A stretch of DNA of 64,000 nucleotides from Anthoceros angustus (lineage: Eukaryota > Streptophyta > Anthocerotopsida > Anthocerotales > Anthocerotaceae), in contig MU008162.1 of NCBI GenBank assembly GCA_010909165.1, forward strand, positions 1,240,001 through 1,304,000, read 5' to 3'. Made by a program: the position numbers and the translations under genes. The number at the start of each line of letters is the position of its first letter. The stretch's first letter is position 1. Shown piece after piece: positions 1 through 12,450 of this stretch. The notes below the pieces were generated by a model that was given only the letters and a program-made list of their open reading frames with translations, did no database searches and was not told the origin of the DNA.

Positions 1-41
1 GAATCGCGTCTGATCGCAAAATAGGAAAGCCCGACACTTAC

Positions 42-1260
42 GAGCACAGTAATGGTATAATCGGTTTGATCCAAGGGCCTCAATCAGCTGCTTGCCCAGA
101 GGTCGAGACAGCAGCCACTGATGCCGAGCAAGCACCCATGCTCCAGCCATTTCCTCATACAGGCTCAGCTATGACCAAAAAGGAGGACGAGGAAACGAAA
201 TCAACATGGGTCCATGAAGGAAAACACTGGACCGAAGAGGTGAGAAGGAACACACTTGCTGCCCACTGTCCAAGAGGCTGGAAACAGGATCCGGCTCCAG
301 AAGGGCAAGGCCAATCAAGGCAGTGCATGCTTCTCCACGCACAGCAAACATGCCGGTGTCAAGCAAAACTTCCCCAGAAGGCCCAATGGCTCCTTTCCTT
401 GCCATCTCATCCAGACTTGGCTTCTGCAAAAGATCCTCTACCAGAACAGGCTCCTGGCTGGAGAAAAGCTTAGACAAAATGACCCCATGTTGTGAAGCCA
501 AATCAGGAGTAGCAGGGACTGTGACAACGCACACTCCATTCTCAGGCAGGGTCATAGCTGTGGCTCTAAAGCAGGGCAGAACATCGCCAGTCATAATGAA
601 AACGCCGCCTGCAAGGACAATACCCAGCTTGCATGTCACAAAATTGAACTGCAAGCAAGATCAGCCCATCAAGGAAGCATTCACTAACTCACTCACCTGC
701 ATCTCCAAATGCAGGGACTACATGAAGAGAAATTGCAAAAATGTGGTCAAAGAGGGTTGGAGATGGGCCATCCGGATCTGCCTGGGCCGGGAAAGGAAGG
801 AATGCTTTTCCTATAGCATTGGCCCAGGGGACTCTCTGAGAATCCCCGCCAGTGTGGAGTAGCAACACTCGCAATTCAGAAATTGGTCTACCCTTCCAGG
901 TTTCTCCCTACATGGCACAGAGGTGAGGATCAGCAACATCGTTGATGAATCCTGTGCAATAACGTGCAAATTCAGTGAAGTCACCGCAACCGTGGAGTCG
1001 AGCTTGTTGGAGAGAGCACGAAGAGCACAAAGAGTGGCGGCCCCGGACCCTACACGTCGGCCTTGGGGATCCGACACTGCCATGGCTAGCGTAGTGGCAG
1101 GCAGCGTGCCCTGGGACTTTGCTCGCTCCAGATGCAGCTGGAAGAGCTCCTCCTGTCGAGGGCTGGCAGCAGTGAGCAGGATGGCATCCCATGTGGGCAC
1201 TCTCTCGGGGCAGCGCAGGGACAGACGCAGTGTGAACCAGGCGTCGTCCAAGATATCCAT
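42..1260 (-). CDS. FKGP: Fucokinase/GDP-fucose pyrophosphorylase, N-terminal exons (partial)
   Basis: This is the 5' part of the bifunctional salvage enzyme that phosphorylates free L-fucose and then forms GDP-L-fucose in the cytosol. Only the N-terminal pyrophosphorylase side lies in the window. The start at 1260 gives MDILDDAWFTLRLSL, then RVPTWDAILLTAASP and GRRVGSGAATL, which match the family start closely. Later exons read LHTGGDSQRVPWANAIGK, then GVFIMTGDVLPCF, DLLQKPSLDEMARKGAI and LLDTGMFAVRG, then LSLYEEMAGAWVLARHQWL. Likely exons are about 42-168, 256-608 and 697-887, plus a first exon from 1260 whose 3' end (about 920-990) I could not fix. Donors (gtaagt, gtgagt) and acceptors (gcag, tag) fit. 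The family is about 1,050 residues, so about 300 are present and the kinase half is off the left edge. No break is seen. Identification is from remembered family motifs and is strong. Confidence 0.88.
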
Positions 1261-1573
1261 GGCGGCAGCTCAGCCGAAGAGTCAAGAATGCCCCATGGAG
1301 AGAATACTAACCGAGGAGAAGAAAAGGTACTAAGCGAGATCGGGAGGAGTACCAAAGGAGTACAATACGAAGGCTGAGCAACTAAGATTCTAGAGGTGAC
1401 AATCCTGTTCTTCCAGATGTAATGTACAGCTAGCAGTTCCTTGGTGACAGTGCCTCGGTACGGCTTTCATTGCCTGCTGCAAGTCCCTGTAGCACGTAGG
1501 TCTGATCTAGAAAGGAGGACAACACGAGAAGGACCACAGTCAAGATCTCATCAAGTTTAAACGAGTCGGTGTC

Positions 1574-2818
1574 CTAGCAAGTCTCGCGACAGCTTGTCCT
1601 GAAACTGAAGACAGAATCCAAGGTATGAATCAGACAGCTTAATCCCTTCTTCAGAACCACAAGATCAACATCCCTGGCTAGTTCTTCATCAGAACCCATG
1701 AACTCATCCCTACCGATGGCAGTCGCACCAATCATTCGAATCTGACAATCTGCCATCGGATTGCACCAGAAGTTCAGGCTTGAGCCTGAGACTACCTGCG
1801 CCCTCCTTTGAAGGCCATCCTTTGAAGGCCCTCCTTTGAAGATGCCATGACATGAGGCTGTCCATCTGCAGCTCCAACAAACACATTTCAGTACATGAAC
1901 AAGGTCACATACGTGCTACCAACAAGGTGCAGCCAGGAAGAGAATGCCCAAGAGGCACATCCTCAAACCGAACCCCATCAACGAGAATGACCAGCAGCTG
2001 CCTGGCAGAAGGAACAAGCAACCGCAGAACACACAATATTTGCCAGTAAGAAAAACCTGTAGCTAAGCTAAAACGGCTTCCACAGAGACTAAAAGACATA
2101 CCGCATACCCATTTTAAACACCCAGAAGATGCACCTATACTAAAGAATGCCCCATCAAATCAGGAGGCTCTAGCTTTACAAGCATTGTTGTCCCGTTTTA
2201 GGTGGTCCAAACAGAAGCAGGCCTGCACATCAGCAAAGTCTCAACTTCTTCGACTGCAGCACATGATGCAACCTTGAGCTTCACATCGTCCAGCACACAC
2301 ATTTTGCAGTTCTTGGAAGACCTGGGAATAGTCCATACGGATAAAGCGCAAGATAACCATATCCTGGACTACCCACTTTGCTTTTGCTGAACCCGGTGCC
2401 AGTTATTAACAAAATTGCATTTCTCCCTTCCTGTGCCGTTGGAGTCTGTGAAAAAGCTTGAAAACAAACTGAAGAGCATCAGCTGAGGTGCCCTTTGACA
2501 TGTATGTTTGCCTAGGCCCCTCCCGACCTGCTGGATATCTCAGATGCTCTGCTTCCATGACCAGAATTTGGAATGTACCGGTTTGGAGTAGATAAAGTAA
2601 ATTCGAAGGAGAGAAGCAGTCAAGATACCCGGAACCATATTCGCGAATTCTGACACCCGATAGCAAGATGCATTTGGATTCACCATGATCCTATTCCTTC
2701 CTTTCGTTCCGCCCCACACAGGGTAGACGTACTTGCAACGCATCAGGAATAAAGGACAGGCTTGGCAGGCGGCGAATCCACGGCGAAAAGGGTGGCGAAA
2801 ATCTTCTCCGTGCTCCAC
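1574..2818 (-). other. Possible multi-exon gene, unassigned (weak)
   Basis: Between the FKGP start and the coiled-coil gene, the minus strand has several short open stretches that look exon-like but match no family I recognise. From high to low coordinates they include EHLRYPAGREGPRQTYMSK followed by LQFVFKLFHRLQRHRKG (about 2410-2580), MCVLDDVKLKVASCAAVEEV (about 2220-2320), LLVILVDGVRFEDVPLGHSL (about 1905-2040) and MIGATAIGRDEFMGSDEEL followed by ARDVDLVVLKKGL (about 1590-1760). The composition looks like real protein. Plausible splice junctions exist, but I could not join them with confidence. It could be a gene of unknown function lying upstream of FKGP on the same strand, or chance. Confidence 0.3.
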
Positions 2819-3346
2819 GCAACTCCTAGTCTGGGGTGTACTTTCCGATCATCTGCTTTTTATAGCAAAATCAGCCTCAGTGCTGGTGGATGGTGGATTT
2901 CAACTAAGCTCTGGGTTGCGAGGCCTGCGCGCCCTCCTGTTGCATGGCTGCAGCAGATAGCATAGTGTTTTCAGAATAGGATCCGGCCCAGCACGATAAA
3001 CACAGTAAGTGGTGCTGTTGCGGCGCTGGTTGGACTATCATCACTCTGCTCTGCTACGGGAGTGTGAATCTGACTAGTTGGTTGCCTCAGACGTGAGATA
3101 GGTCTCTAGTTGGGGGATTGGACCTGGATTCGGGCAATCACGAATCATTCCTGCTCTGTCCTAGAGGCTTCTCCATCCCAACTGTGGCCTCAACCTTTGC
3201 TTTTGTTGAAGTAGTTGGTGAAGGACAGTGAGACAGAAGGCAGGGAAGGTAGGGAAGGAAGGGAGGGAAAGGGATAAGGAAAAGGAGAAGGAAATGGATG
3301 AGGAAAATGGCCGCTTCCCAGATTCTAATGGAGCTGGGATGACAAG
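2819..3346. other. Intergenic, nothing recognised
   Basis: No gene, RNA or mobile element is recognisable. A purine-rich GGAAGG-type stretch lies at about 3235-3300. The plus-strand coiled-coil gene begins just downstream. Confidence 0.5.
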
Positions 3347-4601
3347 ATGCACAGTGTGAGGATGAAGGAAGAAGGTATGGCGGAGCCGCAGCATAGCAGT
3401 TATCGGCCGAGTAAGCAGCTGAAGACTCTTGTCCATGTCATGCATCTACATCCCAGCTCTTGGAGCCAGCCCTCGGTTGCCGCCATACTTGAAGTAAGGG
3501 ATCTGCTCTGCTCTGCTCTGCCTGGCGGCTTACAGGCTGACTTATATATACGCTGAGCACGATGCTTTGGCCTGCACGTGTGATGATGTCTAGAAATGTG
3601 TGTACTGCTGTGTGAGCAGGATTTGGAGGTGCTGGATGCTGCAGACACCGCCGAGGACGTGCAGGACAGGGCGAAACGGATACGGCAGCAGCTCATCCTG
3701 CCCCTTGCGGACATTGTGACTGCGCAATCCAAGGTCATCACTGTGGAACGCCGCAGGCTGGTTGAGAAGGAACAGAATTTCCAGGCAGTTCTGTCGTCTC
3801 TGGAAGCGGAGAAGAACAAGGCAGTCCAGCTCTACCAGGAAGAAGCTGCTCGGCTGGCCACGCACAGCCAGTTCTGCGACATGCTACTAGGGTAACTGGA
3901 CCATGCCCATGACACCTGCTCCCTCTCCGTCATGTCCTCCGTCCCTGTCGTTCCGTGCCATTCCATTCCTTCCATGACGTCCGGTCTTCGGGAGCTGATG
4001 TCTGAGGCTTGCCAGGGACCTGGATGAGATGGCCAAAACCCTAGACCGCACCAGGATGGAGAAGAAGCAAGCGGAGGACAGAGTTGCAGAGCTGGAGGTG
4101 GAATTACAACGCCTGGTTCTGGAGAACGAGGATCTCATGAGGACCGCCGTAGCAGATCGGGGGGAGAGGGAGGGTTCGGAGTCCGTGAACCAGCCGCTGT
4201 CAGAGTGCGACGAAACAGAGCTATCCGACGACAACGGAGCCGAAGAAGCCGCGGGGAGTGGAATGTACGCAGGTGATGCAGCGTCGAGGCACGAGGATGT
4301 TGAACGCAGGGATGAGAGGGAGCGGCGGGAGTTGCAGGTGCAGGTGCAGGAGGAGGATTACAGGGCTCTGCAATGCAGCTTGCCGGACAAGGCAAGCCTG
4401 CTGGAAAGCGTGGCCATCGTTGTGATCCAAGAAGGGTCCACCAGCATCCAAATGATCCTGGAGTCCGGGCTATCCTTAGCGCCGCACGCCGTGCTCCATT
4501 TTTGCAAGAGCTTGTGCGATCGGGCTGTGCTCGGCGTCTCCTCCGCCATCCTCAGCAGCGTCAAGCATTCACCGATCGGATTTGCGTACCAGATGTACTG
4601 A
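3347..4601 (+). CDS. Coiled-coil protein of unknown function, three exons
   Basis: Three exons join cleanly: 3347-3493 (donor gtaagg), 3620-3891 (acceptor gagcag, donor gtaact) and 4016-4601 (acceptor gccag, stop TGA). Phases agree, giving about 334 residues. The start could also be a later Met at 3362 or 3377. Residues 50-180 are a heptad-rich, charged coiled coil, including KVITVERRRLVEKEQNFQAV and MEKKQAEDRVAELEVELQRL. An acidic, low-complexity linker follows (about 185-260). The C-terminal 70 residues are more hydrophobic. No signal peptide or catalytic motif is visible. I do not recognise the family. A structural or scaffold role is only suggested by the coiled coil. The gene model is well supported, the function unknown. 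Confidence 0.72.
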
Positions 4602-4799
4602 TTGATTGCCCTTGCCACTGTAAAGATCTCGCAGTCACGACTCTGTTTTGCCGAGCGGCCTTCTGTCCTTAGTATGATTCGATTCGTCATCCGGAACTTC
4701 ATTTCACAGTTCTCGTTTTTCTTTTCAGTGAACAGATGGGTTAATCTCAAATCATTTAGAAGACATTCGGGCTATTACAACAACAATAGGTATCTGGAA

Positions 4800-5070
4800 C
4801 CGACCACGAAGCCCGAAGAAACGTACAATAGCATGGGCGCCGAAGAAGCTACCTAACAACGTTAATAAGGAGCCCGAAGAAGCTGGTAAGAGCAGGGTTC
4901 CGAAGAAGCTTATAACAGCATATGCCCCGAAGAAACTTATAACAACATAGTCCCCAAAAAACCTTACAACAGCCTATTGGGCCGAAATCTGCGGGCAGAG
5001 ATCAGATACCAGGCGGCCCTGAGGAACCTTACAACAGCACTCCGGCCCTGAAGAACCTTACAACAGAATT
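4800..5070. repeat. Decayed tandem repeat, unit about 30 bp
   Basis: Roughly eight imperfect units share the pattern CCGAAGAA...CTTATAACAACA, for example near 4808, 4838, 4877, 4906, 4927, 4960, 5023 and 5049. Units vary in spacing and sequence, so the array is old. It lies directly upstream of a retroelement 3' end. Confidence 0.65.
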
Positions 5071-5334
5071 GCACTGCGAGCAGAAAGCACATAGCAGCCC
5101 TTGGCGTATATTAGGCAACCTTAGTTTTTGCATTTTGTGGATTATTTGGTTTTTTTGTGTATCTTTCGGGCCAGATAGCAGAGATCGTAATTTAGGCAGC
5201 CTCAAAGGGCTTCAAAGGGCGTCAAAGGGCTTCAATTTAGGCGGCCTCAAAGGGCCACCAAGGGTTAGGAGTAATCGGGGATGGGCATTACACATCCTGG
5301 CTGATCCTAGAAGGTCGCTAACCGTAATGACTAG

Positions 5335-5800
5335 AAATCGAAAGCGCGAGGGATGGCGGCTAAGGTCCACAAGTACTCTCCCACAGACGGCCACGCTTCA
5401 TTCCCCACCATCGACACTCACGGAGCCATGGGCAAGGATTTCTAGGTTCGCCAAGGCGGCCAAGGCTTATCACAAATGGCAAGAATGGGTTGGCCTCGCC
5501 TTTCTTGTATTGTTGCTTTTCCCCAAGATAGTTTCCATCGCCTCAGAGGGCGCTATCAACGCAGCATGCAACAATAGCGAGCACGGAGATACTTTCTTCG
5601 ACACCGTGGTAAGTAGGCCTTTTCAAATCCCGGACCCGGACCACGAAGTTCTTGGGCGGTTGGTAGTTTTGAATGCGTGACCGTGGGGGCTAGTCCCCCT
5701 GGCATGGTGCCCTTCGTTGGGTTTTTCCCCCTTTGTTTTTGGGGTGGATGGGTTTTTCCCATCTCTTTGGTATAATAAAGTTTTCTTTTCCTTCTAGAAA
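5335..5800 (+). mobile_element. LINE-like retroelement 3' end, copy 1 (decayed)
   Basis: This stretch matches the better copy at 26.9-28.1 kb. The coding remnant includes AKVHKYSP-like, DGHA-like and GKDF-like pieces in shifting frames. It is followed by the same 3' tail in both copies: a GTGGGGGCTAGTCCCCCTGG hairpin-like motif, then TTTTTCCCCCTTTGTTTTTG and a TATAATAAAG end. Copy 1 is more decayed, and its coding part is truncated upstream of about 5335. The shared end implies a target-primed element family with a fixed 3' UTR. Confidence 0.65.
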
Positions 5801-7108
5801 TCTTGATTCGAGACTTTGCACCTCTTTATGCATGTTTTTAGATAAAAAATTTATGACAAGAAATATATTAAGGTTCCCTTTTGAACATGGTTCCGTATTA
5901 TACACCATAGAAAAAAATTAGAAAGTTTTAACCATAATATCTAATCCAACCCTTCAAGAAACGGATGCCATTACTATGTGCATACTAATCCAATGGTTCA
6001 GATTTTTGATACATTAAAAAGGTCCTTTCTTGGAGTATGTGTTCTATTTTTTTCAAAAAACTAAAATAGTCTGGCTATTGTATTTTTAAAACATTTTAAT
6101 TTTTGTAAAAACATATTGCACATAGTCCAAGAAAAGGCCTTTCCAAAGCATCAAAAACTTGGACCATTAACAAGTAGTGATGGCTCTCATTTCTTGAGCA
6201 GTTTGTGAGTGTTTTAGAAGACTCTTTTGCGTTTTGAAAAGATATATTAGTCAAATATTTTTAATTATTCTTGGTAACGTAGAGGACATGATGTTCCACA
6301 AAAAGCAAGCTTAACATAAGCTAGTGTCATACAAAAATAATACACAGTATTAAAGAACGTGTTCAAATAGCTCAATTTGAGTGGGTTAGGCATTCTGGGG
6401 TTAACCACTGAGTTTTAATAAACTCCTAGGGTATCGTGTCCTTCCTCAAGGGAGCATCCTCCGCGTCATAATATTTTCACACATTTTGGAATTGCATAAT
6501 ATTTGCATCGGTATATACCTGAAACAGAGATGAAGTACACTGTAGGGTAACAATGTTGTGAGCTCCGATGTTATGGCAAATGAGATATGGAGTTGGATCC
6601 TTCGGCGAATCATGATTCTTTAGAACGCCTTGAGACGATTGACTTTTAATTAGCCACAACCTGGTTACACCTCACGCACCACAGATATAGAGCTATGGCT
6701 TGCCCCTTGATCGATGCGGCATCATAAGGCGCAATTGCCCTCTCATGACTGTCAGCGATGGTGTACTCGATGCAGGTAATTTCTTTTTATCGCCTCCGAA
6801 TGCATTGGAGATAAGTAATTTGAGCAATCTTTTCGAAGGGGTTTCCTCAAACCCCTTTTTGCACACGACGCTTCGGACCCCTTTACGCACGCGGGAAATG
6901 CAAGAATCGACCTTTTTGGTATTTCTCCTGACATATCACGCAAACATTTCAATTATTGTTGCGATACGATATGTCACATTGTGCATCGAATTACGAGGAA
7001 ACCATCCGAGACATTCACGATCGGCTTTTCCTTGAGTAGCCCGTATTTGTGCACAAACTTGCATGCGCGCACTCACATTCAGTCTCAACTTGACAGCGGT
7101 GTATGTTT
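5801..7108. other. AT-rich intergenic DNA
   Basis: From about 5800 to 6660 the DNA is AT-rich with no coding signal. The rest of this stretch shows no recognisable gene. Small open stretches (for example 6700-7035) have no family resemblance. Confidence 0.5.
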
Positions 7109-8607
7109 CTAGCTAGTTTGGCGAATGTTGTCTTTTCCTCGGGACGGCGATGTCATCGTTCTCTGCGGCCGTTGCGGATCGTAAATAGCAAGAGGAAGAT
7201 ATGGCGTTTCTCCACCTTGGGATTCGCCAAAACCCAAAGCGTCTCGGATGTTGGTTGTCCCAAGTAGTCGCTTTCTTACGGTCTTAGCACTTCTTTCCGT
7301 GTTCTTAGGGTTATCGGACCTTTTTGCCATCTTTCTCCTTCTTCTTGGGGCCCCTGTGATTGACTCAAGTCTTGAAGGTCGATGGGTGCGCATGTTCCTT
7401 GAACCAAGTGTAGCGTTGCGGCCACAGGCTTAAGCGATCTCCCATCTCTTTGGCAAAACCGGATGTCACGTTTGTGTGGTTTGGTGGTCAACTCTTCCTC
7501 AAATGCAGGAAACACTTCATGGCCATGTCTGTTCGATGAATATTGTGCTCCTCTGTTCTTGGTCATGACAATCGTTCCTCCCTTCGATGCATAAGTATTC
7601 CACTCCGCTTCCGAGCATCCATCTATAACCCATTCCCTCTTTACGTGAATAGGTCGTATAGCGGGACCATCAACCCTATTGGCTTTTGGTAAGGAGAAAC
7701 AACATGGCCATCGTTGGACACATTCAAAAGTTTCTTCACATTGCGCTATGTCGAATAAGCGAGCATTGCTCCAATCTGCGCACTATTGGACAATGCGCAC
7801 TTCCTCATATCTTCAGCAGTTGGGTGAACACCATACCCCACATCATGTACTCGATCTCGTAAAGTCCCTCGTCCAAAACCAAATTGTCTTTCTCCCGGAC
7901 CATTGTATAAACCCCTTTTCACACCATTTTAGTGCATTTTGGACATCACGCATCAGTCGGTCCATGCATGAATATCACGGAAAGTCTTGCATTCGGTGAT
8001 TGTCATGAATCCATCCATTATCTTCTCCAAATCCTCACATGTCATCTCCTTATCCCATGTCTCGATAAATTGCCCTTGGTAAATCGACCAATTGTATTCT
8101 CTTTTCCCCAAGTAGGCAGCCATTTCACGAATATCACCAGGTACCGGTACCCGTAACGGACCTTTGCTTGCTTTTCGAACATGGAAAATGTCTAGTTTTG
8201 TCTTCTCTCTCGCCTTCGCAAATCTTCCACCCTCTTCCAATTTCTTGCCGCATTGATGTGCTCTTTGAAGCTATGCATCATCTTCTCTTTGTACTCTTCA
8301 CCGCTTGCACAGTGATGGAGACGCTCATAGGTGCAACGTGAAGACGAGTAAACTAGTTTGCAACACCATAAATTTTGAAGGGGAATATCCTCGATGGGGT
8401 TTTTGTGAATAAATCACCAAGAGGGTCGGTGATAGGTCTAAATCGTGGGTTCATATTAGTGGAAACTATAGCGAAAAAAGGGTCCGCTCTTGGATCATAC
8501 GAAGTTTTCCGGTTCATATGCGCGGATCGAAGGGTGACCCTCTTCCTTAACCATTTGTTTCGCCAAAACAAGACCCACAATGCACACCCTATTTGCCGGT
8601 CGAGCAA
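7109..8607 (-). pseudogene. Decayed coding region, probable mobile-element remnant
   Basis: The minus strand shows successive protein-like pieces in shifting frames. They include KREYNWSIYQGQFIETWDKE and MTCEDLEKIMDGFMTITECK (about 7950-8100), HVKREWVIDGCSEAEWNTYA (about 7600-7670) and RHGHEVFPAFEEELTTKPHK (about 7460-7540). No single frame is open throughout. I do not recognise the domain. Its neighbours at 9.5-14.8 kb are decayed DUF7869-type elements in the same orientation, so it may be another part of that element class, but I could not show shared sequence. Confidence 0.4.
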
Positions 8608-8749
8608 TACGCTATCGACATCGCGAATCGAACTACTATGGAAGGGTTATGCAATTTCATGACAGTTCAAACCATCAACATATTTGTGGGGAAGAAAATT
8701 TCGCTCTGCTCGTGTAATGTGATCCTTCGCTTATTAAACTTAGGCAGGA

Positions 8750-9062
8750 GGCGCGGCCGGGCCGCCTCCCTTGGCTCACCAATCGTGGAAGGTCACATGG
8801 AACATGTTATCCACTTGGCCACCGCCTTCTTCAATGAATTTGAACAGTGGATGTGGTAATGCGTGCAGACAGCCTGTTGAGGGGCGCCCCGGCCGCCCTC
8901 CCTTGGCTCACCATGTGGAAGGTCACATGGAACATGTTTATCCACTTGGCCACCCCTTCGTAATGAATTTGAACAGTGGATGTGGTAGGCAGGCATGTTC
9001 CACGAGGGGCGCTGGCTGGCCTCGCCATTGTCCACAAGGGCACATTCCACATGTTTTGATAT
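8750..9062. repeat. GC-rich tandem repeat, unit about 120 bp, 2.5 copies
   Basis: A unit containing CCTCCCTTGGCTCACCA, GTGGAAGGTCACATGGAACA and GAATTTGAACAGTGGATGTG occurs at about 8755-8860 and 8880-8985, with a decayed partial unit to about 9060. The copies are close in sequence, so the duplication is fairly recent. Confidence 0.7.
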
Positions 9063-9491
9063 CCGCATGGTCACTTCCTTTGGAATGGCATAGAATGTAA
9101 CCTTGCAGAGGGGGTCATGTTGCATGCCGTGGTGTTGCACAACTCAAACCGCTTATCACACGCACCATATTCGCGTGACACACCCATCAATACTCATTAA
9201 AAACACGTGGTATAACCGCTATTGCAATACTTCAATATAAAGTTATGCACACAGAACATTTAGAATGGGGCGCCACGGCCCCCACCCTTCCATCGCAATT
9301 GTTGGAAAGGATGGGCGAATGGACACGTGAAGTGGGGAGCCACATCCATACAACCCCTAATGAGAATGGTTCAGCCGGTCCCCACGCCAATAGCTATTCG
9401 CCCCCGAGTTCACGCCATCGCAGCCCTATTCCCATTATTGTCATCGCTATCCTCCGCCACACTTTGACCGCTGGTTGTATGAATCCACCTT

Positions 9492-12450
9492 TCAATTTGT
9501 CCCCTCGACGCTTTTTGTCCACCGATACAAATGTTTGGCATTCAAAATAAAACCGTAATAAAGGATGATCAGATTATTGACATAGACTCTGTATGTTTTT
9601 GGGATAAAATACCTTATTCCTTTTTCCCAAAGGCTCCATCTTGTTTCTTCCTCGTAGTATATATTCCTCACATAACTGAGACGCTGCCCGTATGATCCGT
9701 CCGATACTGGATAAGAAAGTGAGGTTGTGGTGCATCCAACCTCACGTCTGCATTTTCCCAATCCGTAAAGGTCTGCTGCGTTGCATGGCAATCGCGAGGA
9801 ACATTCCTTCTTGATTTCTCGCAATATCGCCATTCAAGCCGCCATTTCACGCCGCCTTCCAATGTTTTGATATGCTGCATATCTCGCTGGGGAAGCTCCT
9901 CAACAAGGTTTCCTCTAGCAAAGCTTCATCAGTACATGAAGGGGCCGCTACTGCTCTTCCTCTTCAAAGACGGGAGAACCATTTCCAAGGACGGTCCGTA
10001 ACAAGGCCGATGTGGTGGTAATAACAAAGAATCTCCCGTCAACCTGTAATTCTTCCCACCACTTGTACTCTTCACCGTTACATAAGGTCGCAAACCAACT
10101 AACCCATCCTTCAAATGAGCCACACCTTCCGGTGTGAGTCATGCCCTTTTTTTATCCTGCACGTGACATGGGGCGCATTATGGCCTCGTAAGGAACGAAA
10201 TTTAAAACTCCAAACCCGCCTCCGCTTCCCAAAGCGTGAAGTTGAACATCGCTTGCTCTCGATGATCAGGACTAACGCGCCGTTTGTCCTCGCGTAATTT
10301 TGAACCGGTGCCGTATGATGATTATTCAACTTCTTCACCGCCGATACTTTAGCCTCTCGTCTATACGTATATATGTCCGGAACTGAACCTCCAACCTTCA
10401 CCGAGAGGGAGTATATGCCTCACGTATCCGCTAACACGGTAGCGGTGCGCTTGTGTTTAAGGCTTTGGAAAAGCAGAAAACATCCGTCTATTTGATCATG
10501 TGACCAACCAAGAGGAATCCCACCTTCACTTTTTCGAACGTGCCCATATCAACGAAAGCATGTTCAAATATGCAAACAATAGCTGATTCTTGTTCTCCGA
10601 CATGTATTGTCAAGTTGCAAATACAAAGACACACCATCATAGTTGTGGATGACATCTTGAATGACGAGATAGTCAAATTGGCATCATCAGGTTGGCGAGT
10701 GCAAAACGCCGTGGCTTTGTGGGTGTAGTTGTGATCATGCACCACCACGTGAACTAAATGCTACATTCCTCGCCTAGGTTTTGGGCCACCTCAATACATG
10801 TGCGGTAGCTCGCTTCTTCCGTCCATGCCATCGATATACAGCATATACTTATGTGGTTCAACATAACTCTTGCTCCGTTTTGTCATCTTCGCACGCCTGC
10901 TAATCGTGGTGGGCGCCCAATGTCGTTTGATATTTCTCTCACATACAACATATGCACACCGTAGTTTTGTGAGTCCCTTTAAAGTTGTCAACTTACAAGA
11001 TAAAACATAGTATGATGTCCAAGAATCAACGAGCTGTGATCACTCTCGAGATGTGGCAATGTATGTCATGGACACCGCCAACTTGACCTTCCTCCACCCC
11101 TCCACCCTACGACGACCTTAAATGATATAATGGGCGAATACATTTGTGCATTTCCAAGCCCGGAAGCATAAGGCGTAATACTTGTGGTTGGGGCGCCGCC
11201 CACCGCCCCGTGGCCCCGACCTCATTCCCGCAAGGTCGACATGGTGTTTTGCATGCCGGGCCCAAGCAATGTGATAGGCACATGCATGGTTACTCAACGC
11301 GCCACCGACCGGCATGACTGTGGGAACCTCCTAGATAATGCTATGACCCATGGTAACAGAGTTTGGTGGCGCCGGCCACCGGCCCACTGGGACATGTCCG
11401 CGGGGGGCACATTCACATACTACATATACCATCGCCATTGAGGGTTTACACATGGTCAACGACCAGATGCTGGAAAACAAGGGATAAGGAAAACAATGTA
11501 ACTTACCTTGATCAACCTTTGAGATTGTATTTCAGATAGTTGTTTTCAATCCAACCAAGAGACAGCGAGCAAGTAGAGAATCTGGACTTTGGAATCTTTA
11601 CCCGCTGAAGTGCCCTTTCCATAGCTTCAAGAACTGTGCGAGGTCACGCATCGACCTCTTCTGCCTACAATTCACTCCAAATTTCTATGTTTTGTCGTAA
11701 GTTGAAGACCTCGATTTGGAAGTCTCACCATGTTGAGGAAAGCATTGTCCATCCAGCACTTAATGCATGGTGAGACTGCTTTGGATTCGGCCTCATAGCA
11801 TAATGCATTAGATGACTCTACTCAACTCTTCATACTGGCCGGGCCGAGGCAATACACTCTTCCTCAAGGCAAGCAAGATCTCGAAAAGGATCCGCCCCGT
11901 AAGATGAGTCACAACTTTGACGTTACCTGCATCCGCCGCACAACCTCGTATCGAGGTTCCAAAATGTTTCTCGCCTCGCCTCCCCATCCGTGAAATAGCG
12001 ATATATCGTTGTTCACGAAACCTTTCTTTTGTCAACTGCGGAGACACATCCGATTGCAACATGCCTTCCGAAATCAATGTTGATACTTACTTCACATTTC
12101 CTCATTGAGACCCCCGCACCACCTCTTCCGCACCGACACTCGTAGTTTCGCACACCAAAGTCTCACTCATCCGGTTTGGGGTGATAAGATGGCGGATGTC
12201 AATCTCCGGATCGCTCGAAATCGCCCGCCTCATGCTGTATTGCCGCATCTTCGCTGCTTGATGATGGCGTGACGGACACCGCAGCAACCGCCTCCACGCA
12301 TTCGAGCCCGCCCTTGGGAGGGCCGGCTTGGTCGCCGCTCACACCACCGTTGTTTGCATGGGGATCCTTCCAGGCATACCGGTTAAGATTTCTTGGTGTC
12401 CATGCACCTCGGAATGGTAGGGAGGCCGAGACATGATCGCCACTCCGCAC
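9492..12450 (-). mobile_element. DUF7869-type element, copy A (decayed)
   Basis: On the minus strand the order of motifs follows an intact DUF7869 protein. YMLYIDGMDGRSELPHMY lies at about 10791-10860, the IDxMD...LPH motif. Next comes a QLDNT-like block and GTFEKVKVGFLLVGH at about 10490-10620. Further down is the C-terminal block NNLIILYYGFILNAKHLYR at about 9530-9590. Frames shift and stops occur, so it is not functional. DUF7869 is, to my knowledge, an RNase-H-like domain of transposon-like proteins in many eukaryotes. From 11.0 to 12.45 kb the assignment to the same element rests only on strand and continuity of weak coding pieces. Confidence 0.6.
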
